NCBI GenBank assembly: GCA_027451305.1
Contig: DAIDJQ010000026.1
Coordinates: 1 to 29,516 of the forward strand
Reading direction: 5' to 3'
Source of the DNA: Cellulomonas sp.
GTDB taxonomy: Bacteria > Actinomycetota > Actinomycetes > Actinomycetales > Cellulomonadaceae
Length of the DNA stretch: 29,516 nucleotides
Shown: positions 15,062 to 22,832 of the stretch, piece by piece
Position numbering within the stretch: the first letter of the stretch is position 1
How the letters are laid out: every line of letters begins with the position of its first letter
Translations under genes and position numbers: made by a program
The notes under the pieces: model-generated
The model's input: the letters and a program-made list of their open reading frames with translations, nothing else
The model's database searches: none
What the model was told of the DNA's origin: nothing

Positions 15062-18000
15062 GTGAGGGGCGGCGTGATCCTGTTCCGGGGGGCGGGTGCC
15101 GCCGCGCGCCGCTACCTGGAGGCAGATCGTTCACGCGCTGACGAGTACTACTTGGAAGCCGGCGTCGCGCGGGCGGAGCTGTCGGTCGTCGACGGCTCCG
15201 GAAGGGTGATCGGACAGAGAGCCCTGACGCCGATCGAATACGCCGGCTGGGTCGACTGGGTCGACCCGATCACCAGGGAGCCGATGGGCACGCCGCGTCA
15301 GGCTGGCGAGGCTCGACAGGGCTCGCCGCGGTTCGCCGAGATGGTCGTGAACACCCCCAAGTCCCTGTCGATCGCCGCCGCCCTGCACCCGGATGTGTCC
15401 GAGGCGCTGGACGCGGCGCAGCTGGACGCCGTGGCCGAGATCCGGTCCTGGCTCGGTCGGCACTCCGTCACCCGTATCGGCCCGCGCGGACTGCAGGAGG
15501 TCGTGCCGGTCGAACGGCTGGAGACGGTCGGCATCTCGCACAAGACCTCGCGGGCGGGGGATCCCCATCGGCACATCCACCTCCAGATCGGGACTCGAGT
15601 GTGGGCCGGCGGCGCGTGGCGCGGGCTGGACACAGCGGCACTGTTCCGGCAGCAGGCGGCCATCCGCGCGCTCGGCACCGCGGTGCTGGCGGCGCATCCT
15701 CAGCTCGCCGCGGTGCTGGACGCACACGCCCTGACGCTCGATCCGGTCACCGGCGAGGTGGCCGAGCTGCGGCCTTTCAGCGCGGCCATGAGCAAGCGCG
15801 CCGGCCAGGTCGTGCGCAACCTGGCGATGTTCGAGGCGCAGTGGGAGGCCGCCCACCCCGGCCACGAGCCTGGTCCGGTGGTCAGCGCCCGGTTGCAGGC
15901 GAAGGCCTGGGATCATGAGCGCCCGAACAAGAAGCCGTCACGGCTCGGCAGCGAAGCGGGCTGGCGGCGCGAGCTGGACGACGCCGGATACACCCCGGAC
16001 CTGCCCCGCGCGCCTCGACGCGTCCCCGTCGCGCTCGACGAGCTGCGCGTGCAGGAGGTCGCGAACCGCGCTCTGGACCGGTGCGCCGCCGGCGCATCGA
16101 CGTGGACCGTGCACGACATCCGGGAGCACGTCACGCTGATCATCACCGAGGCCGGCGTGCGAGCCGAGCGTGGCGAGCTGCGCGACCTCATCGCGATGAC
16201 GACCGGGCTGGCGGCCGACGACTGCCTGTCGCTGCTCCCGCCCGGCGCCGCGCACCCCGAGCACGTCGCGCACCTGACCAGCGTCCGGGTCGTCGCGGCG
16301 GACACGCAGCTGCGTGACCTGCTGACGAGGCGCGCCGCTCAGCCGTCGGGTGGCGTGCCTGACGTGAGCAGCCTGGCGCGTGATCGTGGCCTGGACGACG
16401 AGCAGGCGCGCGCGGCCGCGGCGGTCGCCTCGGGCGCTCCGCTGGTGGTGGTCGAGGGGGCCGCGGGCGCGGGCAAGACCACGATGCTCGGTGTGGCGAT
16501 CGGCGCGGCGGAGGCCGAGGGCCGCGCGACCCGGATCGTGACGCCGACGAAGAAGGCCGCCGACGTCGCCGCGCGCGAGCTCGGCGTGCCCACCGACTCC
16601 GTCGCGAAGCTCGTGCATGACCACGGGTGGCGATGGAACCAGGACGGTGTGTGGACGCGCCTCGCAATCGGGGACACCGACCCGAACAACGGCAGCACCT
16701 ACGCCGGCCCGACCGCGGCGGCTCGCCTGCGCCCAAGCGAGCGAGTCGTGGTCGACGAGGCGGGGATGCTCGACCAGGACACCACCCTCGCCCTGCTGCA
16801 GATCGCCGACGAGGCCGGAGCGAGCCTTGCGCTCGTCGGGGACCGCGCGCAGCTGCCCGCGGTCGGCAGGGGCGGGGTGCTCGACATCGCGGCCCAGGTC
16901 TCCCAGCGCACGTTCGACATGGGGACAGTGCACCGGTTCACCGACCCCGAGTACGCCGACCTCACCGTGCAGATACGCCGGGGCGAGAACCCAGCGCTGC
17001 TGTTCGACCGCCTGCATGCCCTGGGCCTCGTCGTGCTGCATTCGAGCATCGAGGACGCGCACGACGTCATCGCCCGCACAGCTCGCGACGGCGACGCGGT
17101 CACCGTCGCGACCAACGACGAGGCCCGCGCCCTGAACTCGAGCATCCGAGAGGTACGCGTGCAACGCGGCGAGGTCGACGACATCCACACCGCCTACGGC
17201 AGCGACGGCCTGCCGATCGGTGCCGGGGACGTGGTCCAGACCCGCCGCAACCACAGCGAGCTCGGTGTGGCGAACCGGCAGACCTGGACCGTCCAGCACG
17301 TCACGGATCACGGCGAGGTCTGGGCCAGGGCGACCGAGGCCAGCGCCGGGCACTGGCGCTCCGTCAGGCTCCCGGCCCGGTACGTCGCCGAGCACACGCA
17401 CCTCGCCTACGCCGCGACCTCCTACGGCGTCCAGAGCGCGACCACGCCCACGTCGCACACGGTCCTCAGCGACGCCCTGGAGGGGTCCGGGATGTACGTC
17501 GGCATGACCCGCGGACGGAACCGCAACACCCTGCACATCGTGGCCGCAGACCTGGACGCGGCTCGCGAGCAGTTCGCCGCCGCGCTCCAACGCGACCGCG
17601 CCGACCGCGGCCTGACCAACGCGACCCGCGCCGCGCGGGGCGCGGTCAACGGCCTGGTCGCGGGCGGCCCGATCGCCCTCGTGAACACCGAACGGGCCCG
17701 GCTCCGCGAGCAGATCGAGGTCGCCGACCGCGAGGCGGCCCGGTGGGAGCGGGCCCTGAGCGCCCTCGCCCGGCAGAGCGCCGAGCAGCGCGCCGAGCAC
17801 GAGCAGCAGGCCCACGTCGTCGCCGCTGCCGACGCGCACCTGGTGGACGTGCGGGCCACGGTCGCCGCGCCGCTGATCGAGCTCGCCACGGCCGACGGCG
17901 CCGGCTACCTGTCCGCGCAGGAGCGGATGTGGCGGGCGAACCGCGCACTGATCACCACAGGCCGGTTCGGCGGCCGGCCGGCCGCCCGCACCGCACGCGA

Positions 18001-18496
18001 GGCCACGGAGGCACACGGCGCGATGCGGGACGCTGTGCTCCGACGCTGGGGTGATGCCCCGCTGACGACGACGCACCTCCTGTACTGGGCAGAGGCCGTT
18101 ACCGAGCAGCGGGTCGACGCCGATCCGCGGGTGATCGCAGCCCAGCAGGCCGCCCAACGCGCCCACCTGGAGCAGCAGGAGCTCACGGCCAACCACGCGG
18201 CCGCTCGGTCGGCGCTGCGGCAAGGCATCGGCGGCGGATACCTGCCCAGCAGCCTCGAGGCGCGCGCTGCCGAGCTGCGCGGTCACGCTCAACAGGCACG
18301 CCACCACCTCGCCGAGATCGAAGCCCTCCCCGGCGCTGAGGCAGCGCAGCTCATTCGAGACCGGGCGGCACAGGCCGAGCCGGAGAGGACCGGCGAGGCC
18401 ACGAGGCAGGCGCCAGCTGCCGATCCTCGCCGCCGGCACTCGTCGGCCCCGGCGTACCCGCCCAGCCCCGAACGCGGCTTCGGACCCAGCCTGTAG
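15062..18496 (+). CDS. MobF-family conjugative relaxase-helicase
   Basis: A 1144-residue TrwC/TraI-like protein starting at GTG 15062, with GGGAG 5 nt upstream. The N-terminal relaxase domain opens with RGGVILFRGAGAAARRYLEADRSRADEYYLEAG, carrying candidate catalytic tyrosines Y18 and Y29/Y30. The HUH-type metal triad lies in GDPHRHIHLQI (His169, 171, 173). A RecD-like SF1 helicase follows, with Walker A GAAGAGKTT (466-474), VVVDEAGML and VGDRAQLPAVGRGG. The C-terminal 300 residues are charged helices rich in Ala, Arg and Gln, probably for partner contacts. It should nick oriT, stay bound to the strand and unwind it. Coupling protein and T4SS are absent from this element. The longer frame from 15032 lacks support. 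Confidence 0.95.
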   Translation: MRGGVILFRGAGAAARRYLEADRSRADEYYLEAGVARAELSVVDGSGRVIGQRALTPIEYAGWVDWVDPITREPMGTPRQAGEARQGSPRFAEMVVNTPKSLSIAAALHPDVSEALDAAQLDAVAEIRSWLGRHSVTRIGPRGLQEVVPVERLETVGISHKTSRAGDPHRHIHLQIGTRVWAGGAWRGLDTAALFRQQAAIRALGTAVLAAHPQLAAVLDAHALTLDPVTGEVAELRPFSAAMSKRAGQVVRNLAMFEAQWEAAHPGHEPGPVVSARLQAKAWDHERPNKKPSRLGSEAGWRRELDDAGYTPDLPRAPRRVPVALDELRVQEVANRALDRCAAGASTWTVHDIREHVTLIITEAGVRAERGELRDLIAMTTGLAADDCLSLLPPGAAHPEHVAHLTSVRVVAADTQLRDLLTRRAAQPSGGVPDVSSLARDRGLDDEQARAAAAVASGAPLVVVEGAAGAGKTTMLGVAIGAAEAEGRATRIVTPTKKAADVAARELGVPTDSVAKLVHDHGWRWNQDGVWTRLAIGDTDPNNGSTYAGPTAAARLRPSERVVVDEAGMLDQDTTLALLQIADEAGASLALVGDRAQLPAVGRGGVLDIAAQVSQRTFDMGTVHRFTDPEYADLTVQIRRGENPALLFDRLHALGLVVLHSSIEDAHDVIARTARDGDAVTVATNDEARALNSSIREVRVQRGEVDDIHTAYGSDGLPIGAGDVVQTRRNHSELGVANRQTWTVQHVTDHGEVWARATEASAGHWRSVRLPARYVAEHTHLAYAATSYGVQSATTPTSHTVLSDALEGSGMYVGMTRGRNRNTLHIVAADLDAAREQFAAALQRDRADRGLTNATRAARGAVNGLVAGGPIALVNTERARLREQIEVADREAARWERALSALARQSAEQRAEHEQQAHVVAAADAHLVDVRATVAAPLIELATADGAGYLSAQERMWRANRALITTGRFGGRPAARTAREATEAHGAMRDAVLRRWGDAPLTTTHLLYWAEAVTEQRVDADPRVIAAQQAAQRAHLEQQELTANHAAARSALRQGIGGGYLPSSLEARAAELRGHAQQARHHLAEIEALPGAEAAQLIRDRAAQAEPERTGEATRQAPAADPRRRHSSAPAYPPSPERGFGPSL

Positions 18497-18666
18497 ATGG
18501 CCATCCCGCCGCCGAACACGATGGGATCGAACAGCCGTTGCCAAGCCACCGCCGTACGAAAGGATATGGTGCTAGCCTTTCTTAACGGGGCCTCTTGCAG
18601 AAGGCTTCCGATCAAGCCCTTCCCATTGGGCGCCGTCGGCAAGGCTTCGAGCACTCCGGAGGACCC
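18497..18666 (+). promoter_or_regulatory. promoter/operator region before fic
   Basis: A 170-bp gap. GAAAGG (18558-18563) and CCTTTC (18576-18581) form a 6-bp inverted repeat with a 12-bp centre. TAGCCT (18573-18578) fits the -10 pattern and overlaps the right half. A repressor on this palindrome would block the fic promoter. GGAGGA just before ATG 18667 is a clear ribosome-binding site. No antitoxin ORF fits in the gap. Confidence 0.4.
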
Positions 18667-19941
18667 ATGACCCAGCGACGACAACAGGCCGGCCGGCCCC
18701 ACGGCGGTCCACTGCCCGCCACCGGGCGCACCGAACCCGGCCTGCACCCCCCCACCGGTTGGCCGCCGGTCGCCTACGAGGACCGCGACTGGACCTCCAC
18801 GATCAATGAAGGCCGCCTCGACGTGTGGCAACGGCTCAAGACCGCCCGACCCTACAAGGCCGCCGTCCCGCCGTTCATCGCCACCCTGGACCCCCGGCTA
18901 CGGTCCGAGGCGCTCACCGCCGCGTTGGACGCCACCAACGAGGTCACCCGGTTCGACACCGAGATGGCCGTCCTGCCCGTCCCGATGCCCGCAGTCCTGC
19001 TGCGCACCGAGTCAGCGTCGTCCTCCCAGATCGAGCACCTCACCTCCAACGCCCGCAACATCGCTCTCGCCGAGCTCGGCGCCCCCGGCAAGGAGAACGC
19101 GTCACTCATCGTCGCGAACACCCACGCGATGACCACCGCGCTGAACGCCGGAGGCGCGGTCACCCCCGAGACCATCCTCGCGATCCACGCCGCCTTGCTC
19201 CAGACCACCGAACCCGACCACGCCGGCACGTGGCGCGACCAACAGGTGTGGATCGGATCCTCACCCATCTCCCCGCACGACGCAGACTTCGTCCCACCGC
19301 ACGCTGACCGCGTCCCCGAGCTGATCGACGACCTCAGCGCCTTCGGGCAACGAGCCGACGTGCCGCCGCTCGTGCACGCCGCCCTCCTGCACGCCCAGTT
19401 CGAGACTATCCACCCGTTCATCGACGGCAACGGCCGCACCGGACGAGTCCTGGTCCACACCGTCCTGCACGGCCACGGGATCACCCGGCACACCACCGTC
19501 CCGGTGTCCGCCGGCCTGCTGCGTGCCCCCGACCGGTACTTCGCCGCCCTGAGCGCCTACCGTGACGGCGACCCCAGCCCCATCGTCACCGAGATGTCCG
19601 TCGCGGCCCTTGCCGCCGTCGCCAACGGCCGCCAGCTCGCCGACGACATCCTGACGATCCGCCAGCAGTGGCGGGAGCAGATCAAGGCCCGCACGGACTC
19701 CTCCGCCTGGCTGCTCGCGGACAAGCTCTTCGCCCAGCCGGTGATCAACGTCGACCGTGCCAACACGGACCTGGGCGTCTCCGCACCGGCCGCTCGCGCG
19801 TCCATCGCCACCCTGGTCGACGCCGGGGTCCTGACACCCACGTCGGACGCTCGGCGCAACCGCGCCTGGCAGGCGACCAGTGTCCTGGCGGCGATCGACG
19901 AGTTCTCCCGCCGGGCCGGGCGGCGCACAGAGGGGCGTTGA
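18667..19941 (+). CDS. Fic-domain protein (AMPylase-type, class II)
   Basis: A 424-residue protein starting at ATG 18667. The Fic core has the complete active motif HPFIDGNGRTGR (249-260), which in characterised members transfers AMP from ATP to a target hydroxyl group. An N-terminal inhibitory helix is visible as SASSSQIEH (116-124). It has Ser119 and Glu123, matching the class II pattern [S/T]xxxE[G/N] except that the last residue is His124. The C-terminus (about 350-420) looks like a winged helix (LGVSAPAARASIATLVDAGVLTPTSDARRNRAWQAT), common in Fic regulators. No adjacent antitoxin is present, consistent with self-inhibition. Possible roles are element maintenance, regulation or defence; the target is unknown. 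Confidence 0.92.
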   Translation: MTQRRQQAGRPHGGPLPATGRTEPGLHPPTGWPPVAYEDRDWTSTINEGRLDVWQRLKTARPYKAAVPPFIATLDPRLRSEALTAALDATNEVTRFDTEMAVLPVPMPAVLLRTESASSSQIEHLTSNARNIALAELGAPGKENASLIVANTHAMTTALNAGGAVTPETILAIHAALLQTTEPDHAGTWRDQQVWIGSSPISPHDADFVPPHADRVPELIDDLSAFGQRADVPPLVHAALLHAQFETIHPFIDGNGRTGRVLVHTVLHGHGITRHTTVPVSAGLLRAPDRYFAALSAYRDGDPSPIVTEMSVAALAAVANGRQLADDILTIRQQWREQIKARTDSSAWLLADKLFAQPVINVDRANTDLGVSAPAARASIATLVDAGVLTPTSDARRNRAWQATSVLAAIDEFSRRAGRRTEGR

Positions 19942-19969
19942 ACGGGATCTGAGCACCCCCCTCAGACGC

Positions 19970-19987
19970 TCACCCCAGAATCACCCC
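19970..19987 (+). repeat. end-proximal repeat, right copy (possible integrase arm site)
   Basis: TCACCCCAGAATCACCCC matches the left copy at 7960-7977 in 16 of 18 positions, in the same orientation. It lies 70 bp inside the right core repeat. It is the counterpart expected for arm-type integrase sites; binding has not been shown. Confidence 0.5.
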
Positions 19988-20057
19988 CGCACCGAACCGG
20001 ACGGTCCTGGGGACTGCTCGCGGACCACGGTGACCGGGGGAAACGCCCCACACGGGA

Positions 20058-20108
20058 CGTTCGGGACGAAGAGGTCGTGGGTTCGAATCCCGCCACCCCG
20101 ACCGCGGA
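20058..20108 (+). repeat. attR, 51-bp direct repeat of tRNA-Pro 3' part
   Basis: An exact copy of 7831-7881. Only the anticodon arm half, T-arm and 3' end are present, with no D-arm or promoter, so it is not a functional tRNA. It marks the right boundary of the integrated element and, by inference, the junction with the former downstream sequence of the tRNA. Confidence 0.95.
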
Positions 20109-20110
20109 GG

Positions 20111-20150
20111 CTCTCTGGCCTGGGACTTCATGGAGTCCCAGGCCAGAGAG
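20111..20150 (+). terminator. strong hairpin after attR
   Basis: The 17-nt arm 20111-20127 pairs perfectly with 20134-20150, leaving a 6-nt loop TCATGG. It starts 3 nt after the end of attR, exactly where the tRNA terminator would lie before the IME inserted. There is no clear T-tract. It is probably the earlier tRNA terminator, chromosomal or brought by the neighbouring element. Confidence 0.6.
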
Positions 20151-20282
20151 GTGTCAGGGACTTGACGTACCCGAGGCAAACTCCAGGTATTCAGGCGCTC
20201 GCAGCGCCCCCGACCCCAACTCCCGCCGGCCCGTCATGGTCCAGCTCGGAGCGACGCGGAACGTCCTGTCCACCTGCCGGGC

Positions 20283-20510
20283 ATGGACACCGAACCTCTG
20301 GCTCCGGGCTTGGAGCCGCTGCTGAGCGTGGAGGAGCTGGCTGGCTATCTGGGCGTGCCGGTGGCGACCATCTACGACTGGCGCGTGGACGGCAAGGGTC
20401 CACGCGCGATCCACGTCGGCCGGCACGTGAAGTTCGCCGTGAGCGACGTGCGCGCCTGGGTCGACGCCCAGCGCGAGCCCTCGCCTTCCGACCCGCCCAA
20501 GGGACGGTGA
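20283..20510 (+). CDS. xis: excisionase/HTH protein of second element
   Basis: A 75-residue protein with the MerR-like excisionase fold: LLSVEELAGYLGVPVATIYDWRVDGKGPRAIHVGRHVKFAVSDVRAWVDAQ. It ends 6 nt before the integrase ATG, so the two form an operon. ATG 20283 is the first plausible start, although its ribosome-binding site is weak. It is likely to direct excision with the neighbouring integrase; it differs clearly in sequence from the IME excisionase. Confidence 0.88.
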   Translation: MDTEPLAPGLEPLLSVEELAGYLGVPVATIYDWRVDGKGPRAIHVGRHVKFAVSDVRAWVDAQREPSPSDPPKGR

Positions 20511-20516
20511 GCCACC

Positions 20517-21716
20517 ATGGCTAGGCCGCGCACTCCGATCGGGACCTTCGGCCAGATCACGTTCCACGCCACCTCTGCCGGTGTCACCGCCCGCTGCTGG
20601 TTCCGCGACCACGACGGGCGCCTCCGGGCGATCGAAGCCACCGCCCGGACCGCCAAAGCCGCCGAGCGCGAGCTGAAGGCCCGGATGGCGAACCGCGCCG
20701 ACCGGACGCCTGGCACCGCGGCGATCACCGCCGACTCCCCCTTCCCCAAGCTCGTCGAGCTCTGGCTGGAAGACATCGACTTGGAGGACCGGCTCGCGGC
20801 TCACACCCGCGCGCTGTACGAGCGGAACATGCGGACCCTGGTCCTGCCGACGTTCCGGCACCTCACCCTGCGGGAGGTCACGGTCACCAGGGTCGATCGG
20901 TTCCTCAAGACGCAGGCGAAGGTCAGCTACAGCCGGGCCAAGCAGTCCAAGGTCGTCCTGTCTGCCGCTCTCGCTCTTGCGGTGCGCTACGAGGTGCTCC
21001 CCCGCAACCCTGTCGCCGCGACGTCCCGGCTCCGCAAGCCCCACCACAAGACCATCACGCTGACCGTCGACCAGGTGCAGGCGATCCGTGCCGCGGTGCA
21101 CGCATGGCGGACCGGCAAGGGGTTGTCGGGGCCGAAACCGGACGGGCAACTGGGGGCGATCATCGAGGTGATGCTCGGGACCTCGGCGCGGATCGGGGAG
21201 GTGTTGGCGATCCGCAAGTGCGACGTCGACGTCACCGCCGACCCGCCCACAGTCACGTTGTGCGGCACCATCGTCAGTCCCAAGGGCAAGTCCACCTACC
21301 GGCAGGACCACCCGAAGTCCGAGTCCTCGATCCGCACCGTTCCCGTTCCGAGCTACACGGCGGAGGCGGTCCGCCAGCGGCTCGTTGCCGCGGCCGGCGA
21401 GGGCCCGGAGCACCTGCTGTTCTTCACCCGCAAGCACACGCCTTTGACCACCTATAACGTGCGGCGCCTGCTGAGGACCATCCTGACTGCGGCGGGGATC
21501 GCAGGCGTCACGCCGCACGCGTTCCGCCGTACCGTCGCCACCGCAGTCGACCGCGCCGGAGGCATCGACCTGGCCGCCAGCCTGCTCGGCCACAGCTCGC
21601 CGGAGATCACGAGAGCGCACTACATCGAGAAGGACCTGGTGGTCGATCCGAAGGCGGCGGAAATCCTCGAGCAGTTCGCGCCGCCAGCCGATGGCGGCGA
21701 TTCGTTCGCACACTAA
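20517..21716 (+). CDS. int: tyrosine site-specific integrase of second element
   Basis: A 399-residue tyrosine recombinase. The N-terminal arm-binding domain (about 1-65) has the pattern CWFRDHDGRLRAIEATARTAKAAERELKARM, followed by a SAM-like core-binding domain (about 75-170). The catalytic domain has Arg225 (SARIGEVLAIR), the HAFRRT box at 334-339, His359 (LGHSSPEITRAHYI) and Tyr369, so all key residues are kept. It is unlike the IME integrase in detail, so it probably has another specificity or an independent origin. It reads rightward and ends just before a strong hairpin. Confidence 0.95.
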   Translation: MARPRTPIGTFGQITFHATSAGVTARCWFRDHDGRLRAIEATARTAKAAERELKARMANRADRTPGTAAITADSPFPKLVELWLEDIDLEDRLAAHTRALYERNMRTLVLPTFRHLTLREVTVTRVDRFLKTQAKVSYSRAKQSKVVLSAALALAVRYEVLPRNPVAATSRLRKPHHKTITLTVDQVQAIRAAVHAWRTGKGLSGPKPDGQLGAIIEVMLGTSARIGEVLAIRKCDVDVTADPPTVTLCGTIVSPKGKSTYRQDHPKSESSIRTVPVPSYTAEAVRQRLVAAAGEGPEHLLFFTRKHTPLTTYNVRRLLRTILTAAGIAGVTPHAFRRTVATAVDRAGGIDLAASLLGHSSPEITRAHYIEKDLVVDPKAAEILEQFAPPADGGDSFAH

Positions 21717-21732
21717 GTCCCTTCGACGCGTG

Positions 21733-21781
21733 CCGAGAGGGTCCGTTGGCCAGGCCTCCCCGGGCCAACGGACCCTCTCGA
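21733..21781 (+). terminator. terminator hairpin after second integrase
   Basis: The arm 21734-21751 pairs perfectly with 21763-21780, an 18-bp stem with an 11-nt loop, starting 18 nt after the integrase stop. The left arm begins CGAGAGGGTCC and the right arm ends GGACCCTCTCG. It lacks a T-tract on either side but is very stable. It separates the rightward xis-int operon from the leftward conjugation cluster. Confidence 0.6.
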
Positions 21782-21903
21782 CTACCGGAGCGCGTACTGC
21801 CGACGGCCGGAGGTCGCGAAGCGAGCTGTCACGATCGCACGCCGCCCAGAGAGCGCCGCGCTGTAGTTGACCCCAGCATGCCTCGTTCCGACGCGGACGC
21901 ACT

Positions 21904-21946
21904 GCTTGCCCCGAGGCTTCAGCCCGCGAGCTCGGCAAGGGCAAGC
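21904..21946 (-). terminator. hairpin at the end of the leftward operon
   Basis: GCTTGCCC (21904-21911) pairs with GGGCAAGC (21939-21946), and CGAG/CTCG extends the stem after a bulge. It lies just past the stop of the leftward HTH gene (21951), so it may end that transcript. There is no clear T-tract on the minus strand. Confidence 0.4.
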
Positions 21947-21950
21947 GGCG

Positions 21951-22163
21951 TCAGTTGTACGCACTCCGCTGGGTCGGGATCCTTGCCGGGCGAAACAGTT
22001 CCGTCAGATCAGATCGGCGCACTTGGAGGACCCGGGCGCCGACCTCGACGGCCGAGAGCCGCCCATCAGCAATGAGCTTGCACACGAACCGGTCGCTGAC
22101 GCGGAGCACGTCAGCGACCTCAGCAACCGTCATCCAGTCGCGGCCGCCCTCATCTACTGACAC
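21951..22163 (-). CDS. excisionase/MerR-like HTH protein
   Basis: A 70-residue protein from GTG 22163, which has GAGGGC just upstream; an earlier GTG at 22187 is less likely. The sequence WMTVAEVADVLRVSDRFVCKLIADGRLSAVEVGARVLQVRRSDLTELF is a typical small winged HTH of the excisionase/HTH_17 type. Unlike the other two in the window it is not next to an integrase; it is the last gene of the leftward conjugation cluster. It may be a regulator of that cluster or a directionality factor for an integrase elsewhere. Confidence 0.8.
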   Translation of the reverse strand: MSVDEGGRDWMTVAEVADVLRVSDRFVCKLIADGRLSAVEVGARVLQVRRSDLTELFRPARIPTQRSAYN

Positions 22164-22268
22164 GAAGCCCTCTTCGCAGCACCACACCGTGTCGAGACCG
22201 CATGGCCACGAATGGCCGCCAAGAGAGCGGTGTCCACGACGACTGGTCGACCCGGGTTCGGTTTGCGG

Positions 22269-22832
22269 TCAGCCCGTCGGCCCATGCCGTTGCGCCTGCT
22301 GCGCCTCGCGAGCGGCAACGTCGTGCAGCACGAACTCGACGAAGTCGGACTCCCGGTCGCCGATGCGTTCCTCGGGCGTGACCTGCTCGGCTAGCTCCCC
22401 TGGCCAGACGACGGCGGCCGGTGGCCGGTGGGTGGTCAGCGTGCAGCCGGTGACCGTGGTCCACTCGCGCAGCCGGTCGCGGGCGGCGGCGAAGTCGGCG
22501 TGCCAGCCGATGGGGGCCGAGGCCTGCTGGGCCGGGTCGAACGCGCCGAGCCAGTGCAGATGCAGGGCGGACAGTTCCCACACCAGCTCGGGGTGGCGGT
22601 GCCAGCAGGGGGGGAGCATGGCCGGCGGCAGGTGGTAGGTCGCGCGCAGCCAGGTGACCCAGGCGTTCAGCTCCAGCCATTCGGACTCGGCGTCGACGGG
22701 GTCCAGGTCGCGCCAGTTGATCGGCCGGGGGACGGCCGCCAGGATCGCCTCAACCTGGTCCTCGAACCCGTCGTCGTCCTCGCCGTCGAGGTCGTCCTCG
22801 TCCGGGTCGGGTGGCGGTGTCGTGGAGCTCAC
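22269..22832 (-). CDS. DUF4913-like conjugative-element protein
   Basis: A 187-residue protein from GTG 22832, which overlaps the ssb stop (GTGA), so it is translationally coupled. An acidic N-terminus (DPDEDDLDGEDDDGFEDQVE) is followed by a Trp-rich domain: WVTWLRATY, then LPPCWHRHPELVWELSALHLHWLGAFD, then GWHADFAAARDRLREWTTVTGCT. The spacing of W-x2-H-x-E-x3-L-x-AL-x2-W and the final GC resembles DUF4913 proteins found on actinobacterial plasmids and ICEs, whose function is not known to me. Pairing with SSB suggests a role in handling transferred DNA. Confidence 0.72.
   Translation of the reverse strand: MSSTTPPPDPDEDDLDGEDDDGFEDQVEAILAAVPRPINWRDLDPVDAESEWLELNAWVTWLRATYHLPPAMLPPCWHRHPELVWELSALHLHWLGAFDPAQQASAPIGWHADFAAARDRLREWTTVTGCTLTTHRPPAAVVWPGELAEQVTPEERIGDRESDFVEFVLHDVAAREAQQAQRHGPTG

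Noticed and set aside
15938..18544. 868-residue open frame on the minus strand
   Set aside because: It is antisense to the relaxase-helicase, which has full catalytic motifs; no domain is recognisable in the shadow.
7960..19987. CRISPR-like array from the TCACCCC repeats
   Set aside because: Only two copies exist, 12 kb apart at the ends of an element; there are no spacers or Cas genes.
20058..20108. A second tRNA-Pro gene
   Set aside because: Only the 3' portion is present. The acceptor 5' strand, D-arm and promoter are missing, so it is the attachment repeat.
20154..21944. 596-residue open frame on the minus strand
   Set aside because: It is antisense to the xis and integrase genes and has shadow composition, with no recognisable domain.
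21781..21950. An attachment site or tRNA for the second integrase
   Set aside because: I found no cloverleaf and no repeat shared with another part of the window.
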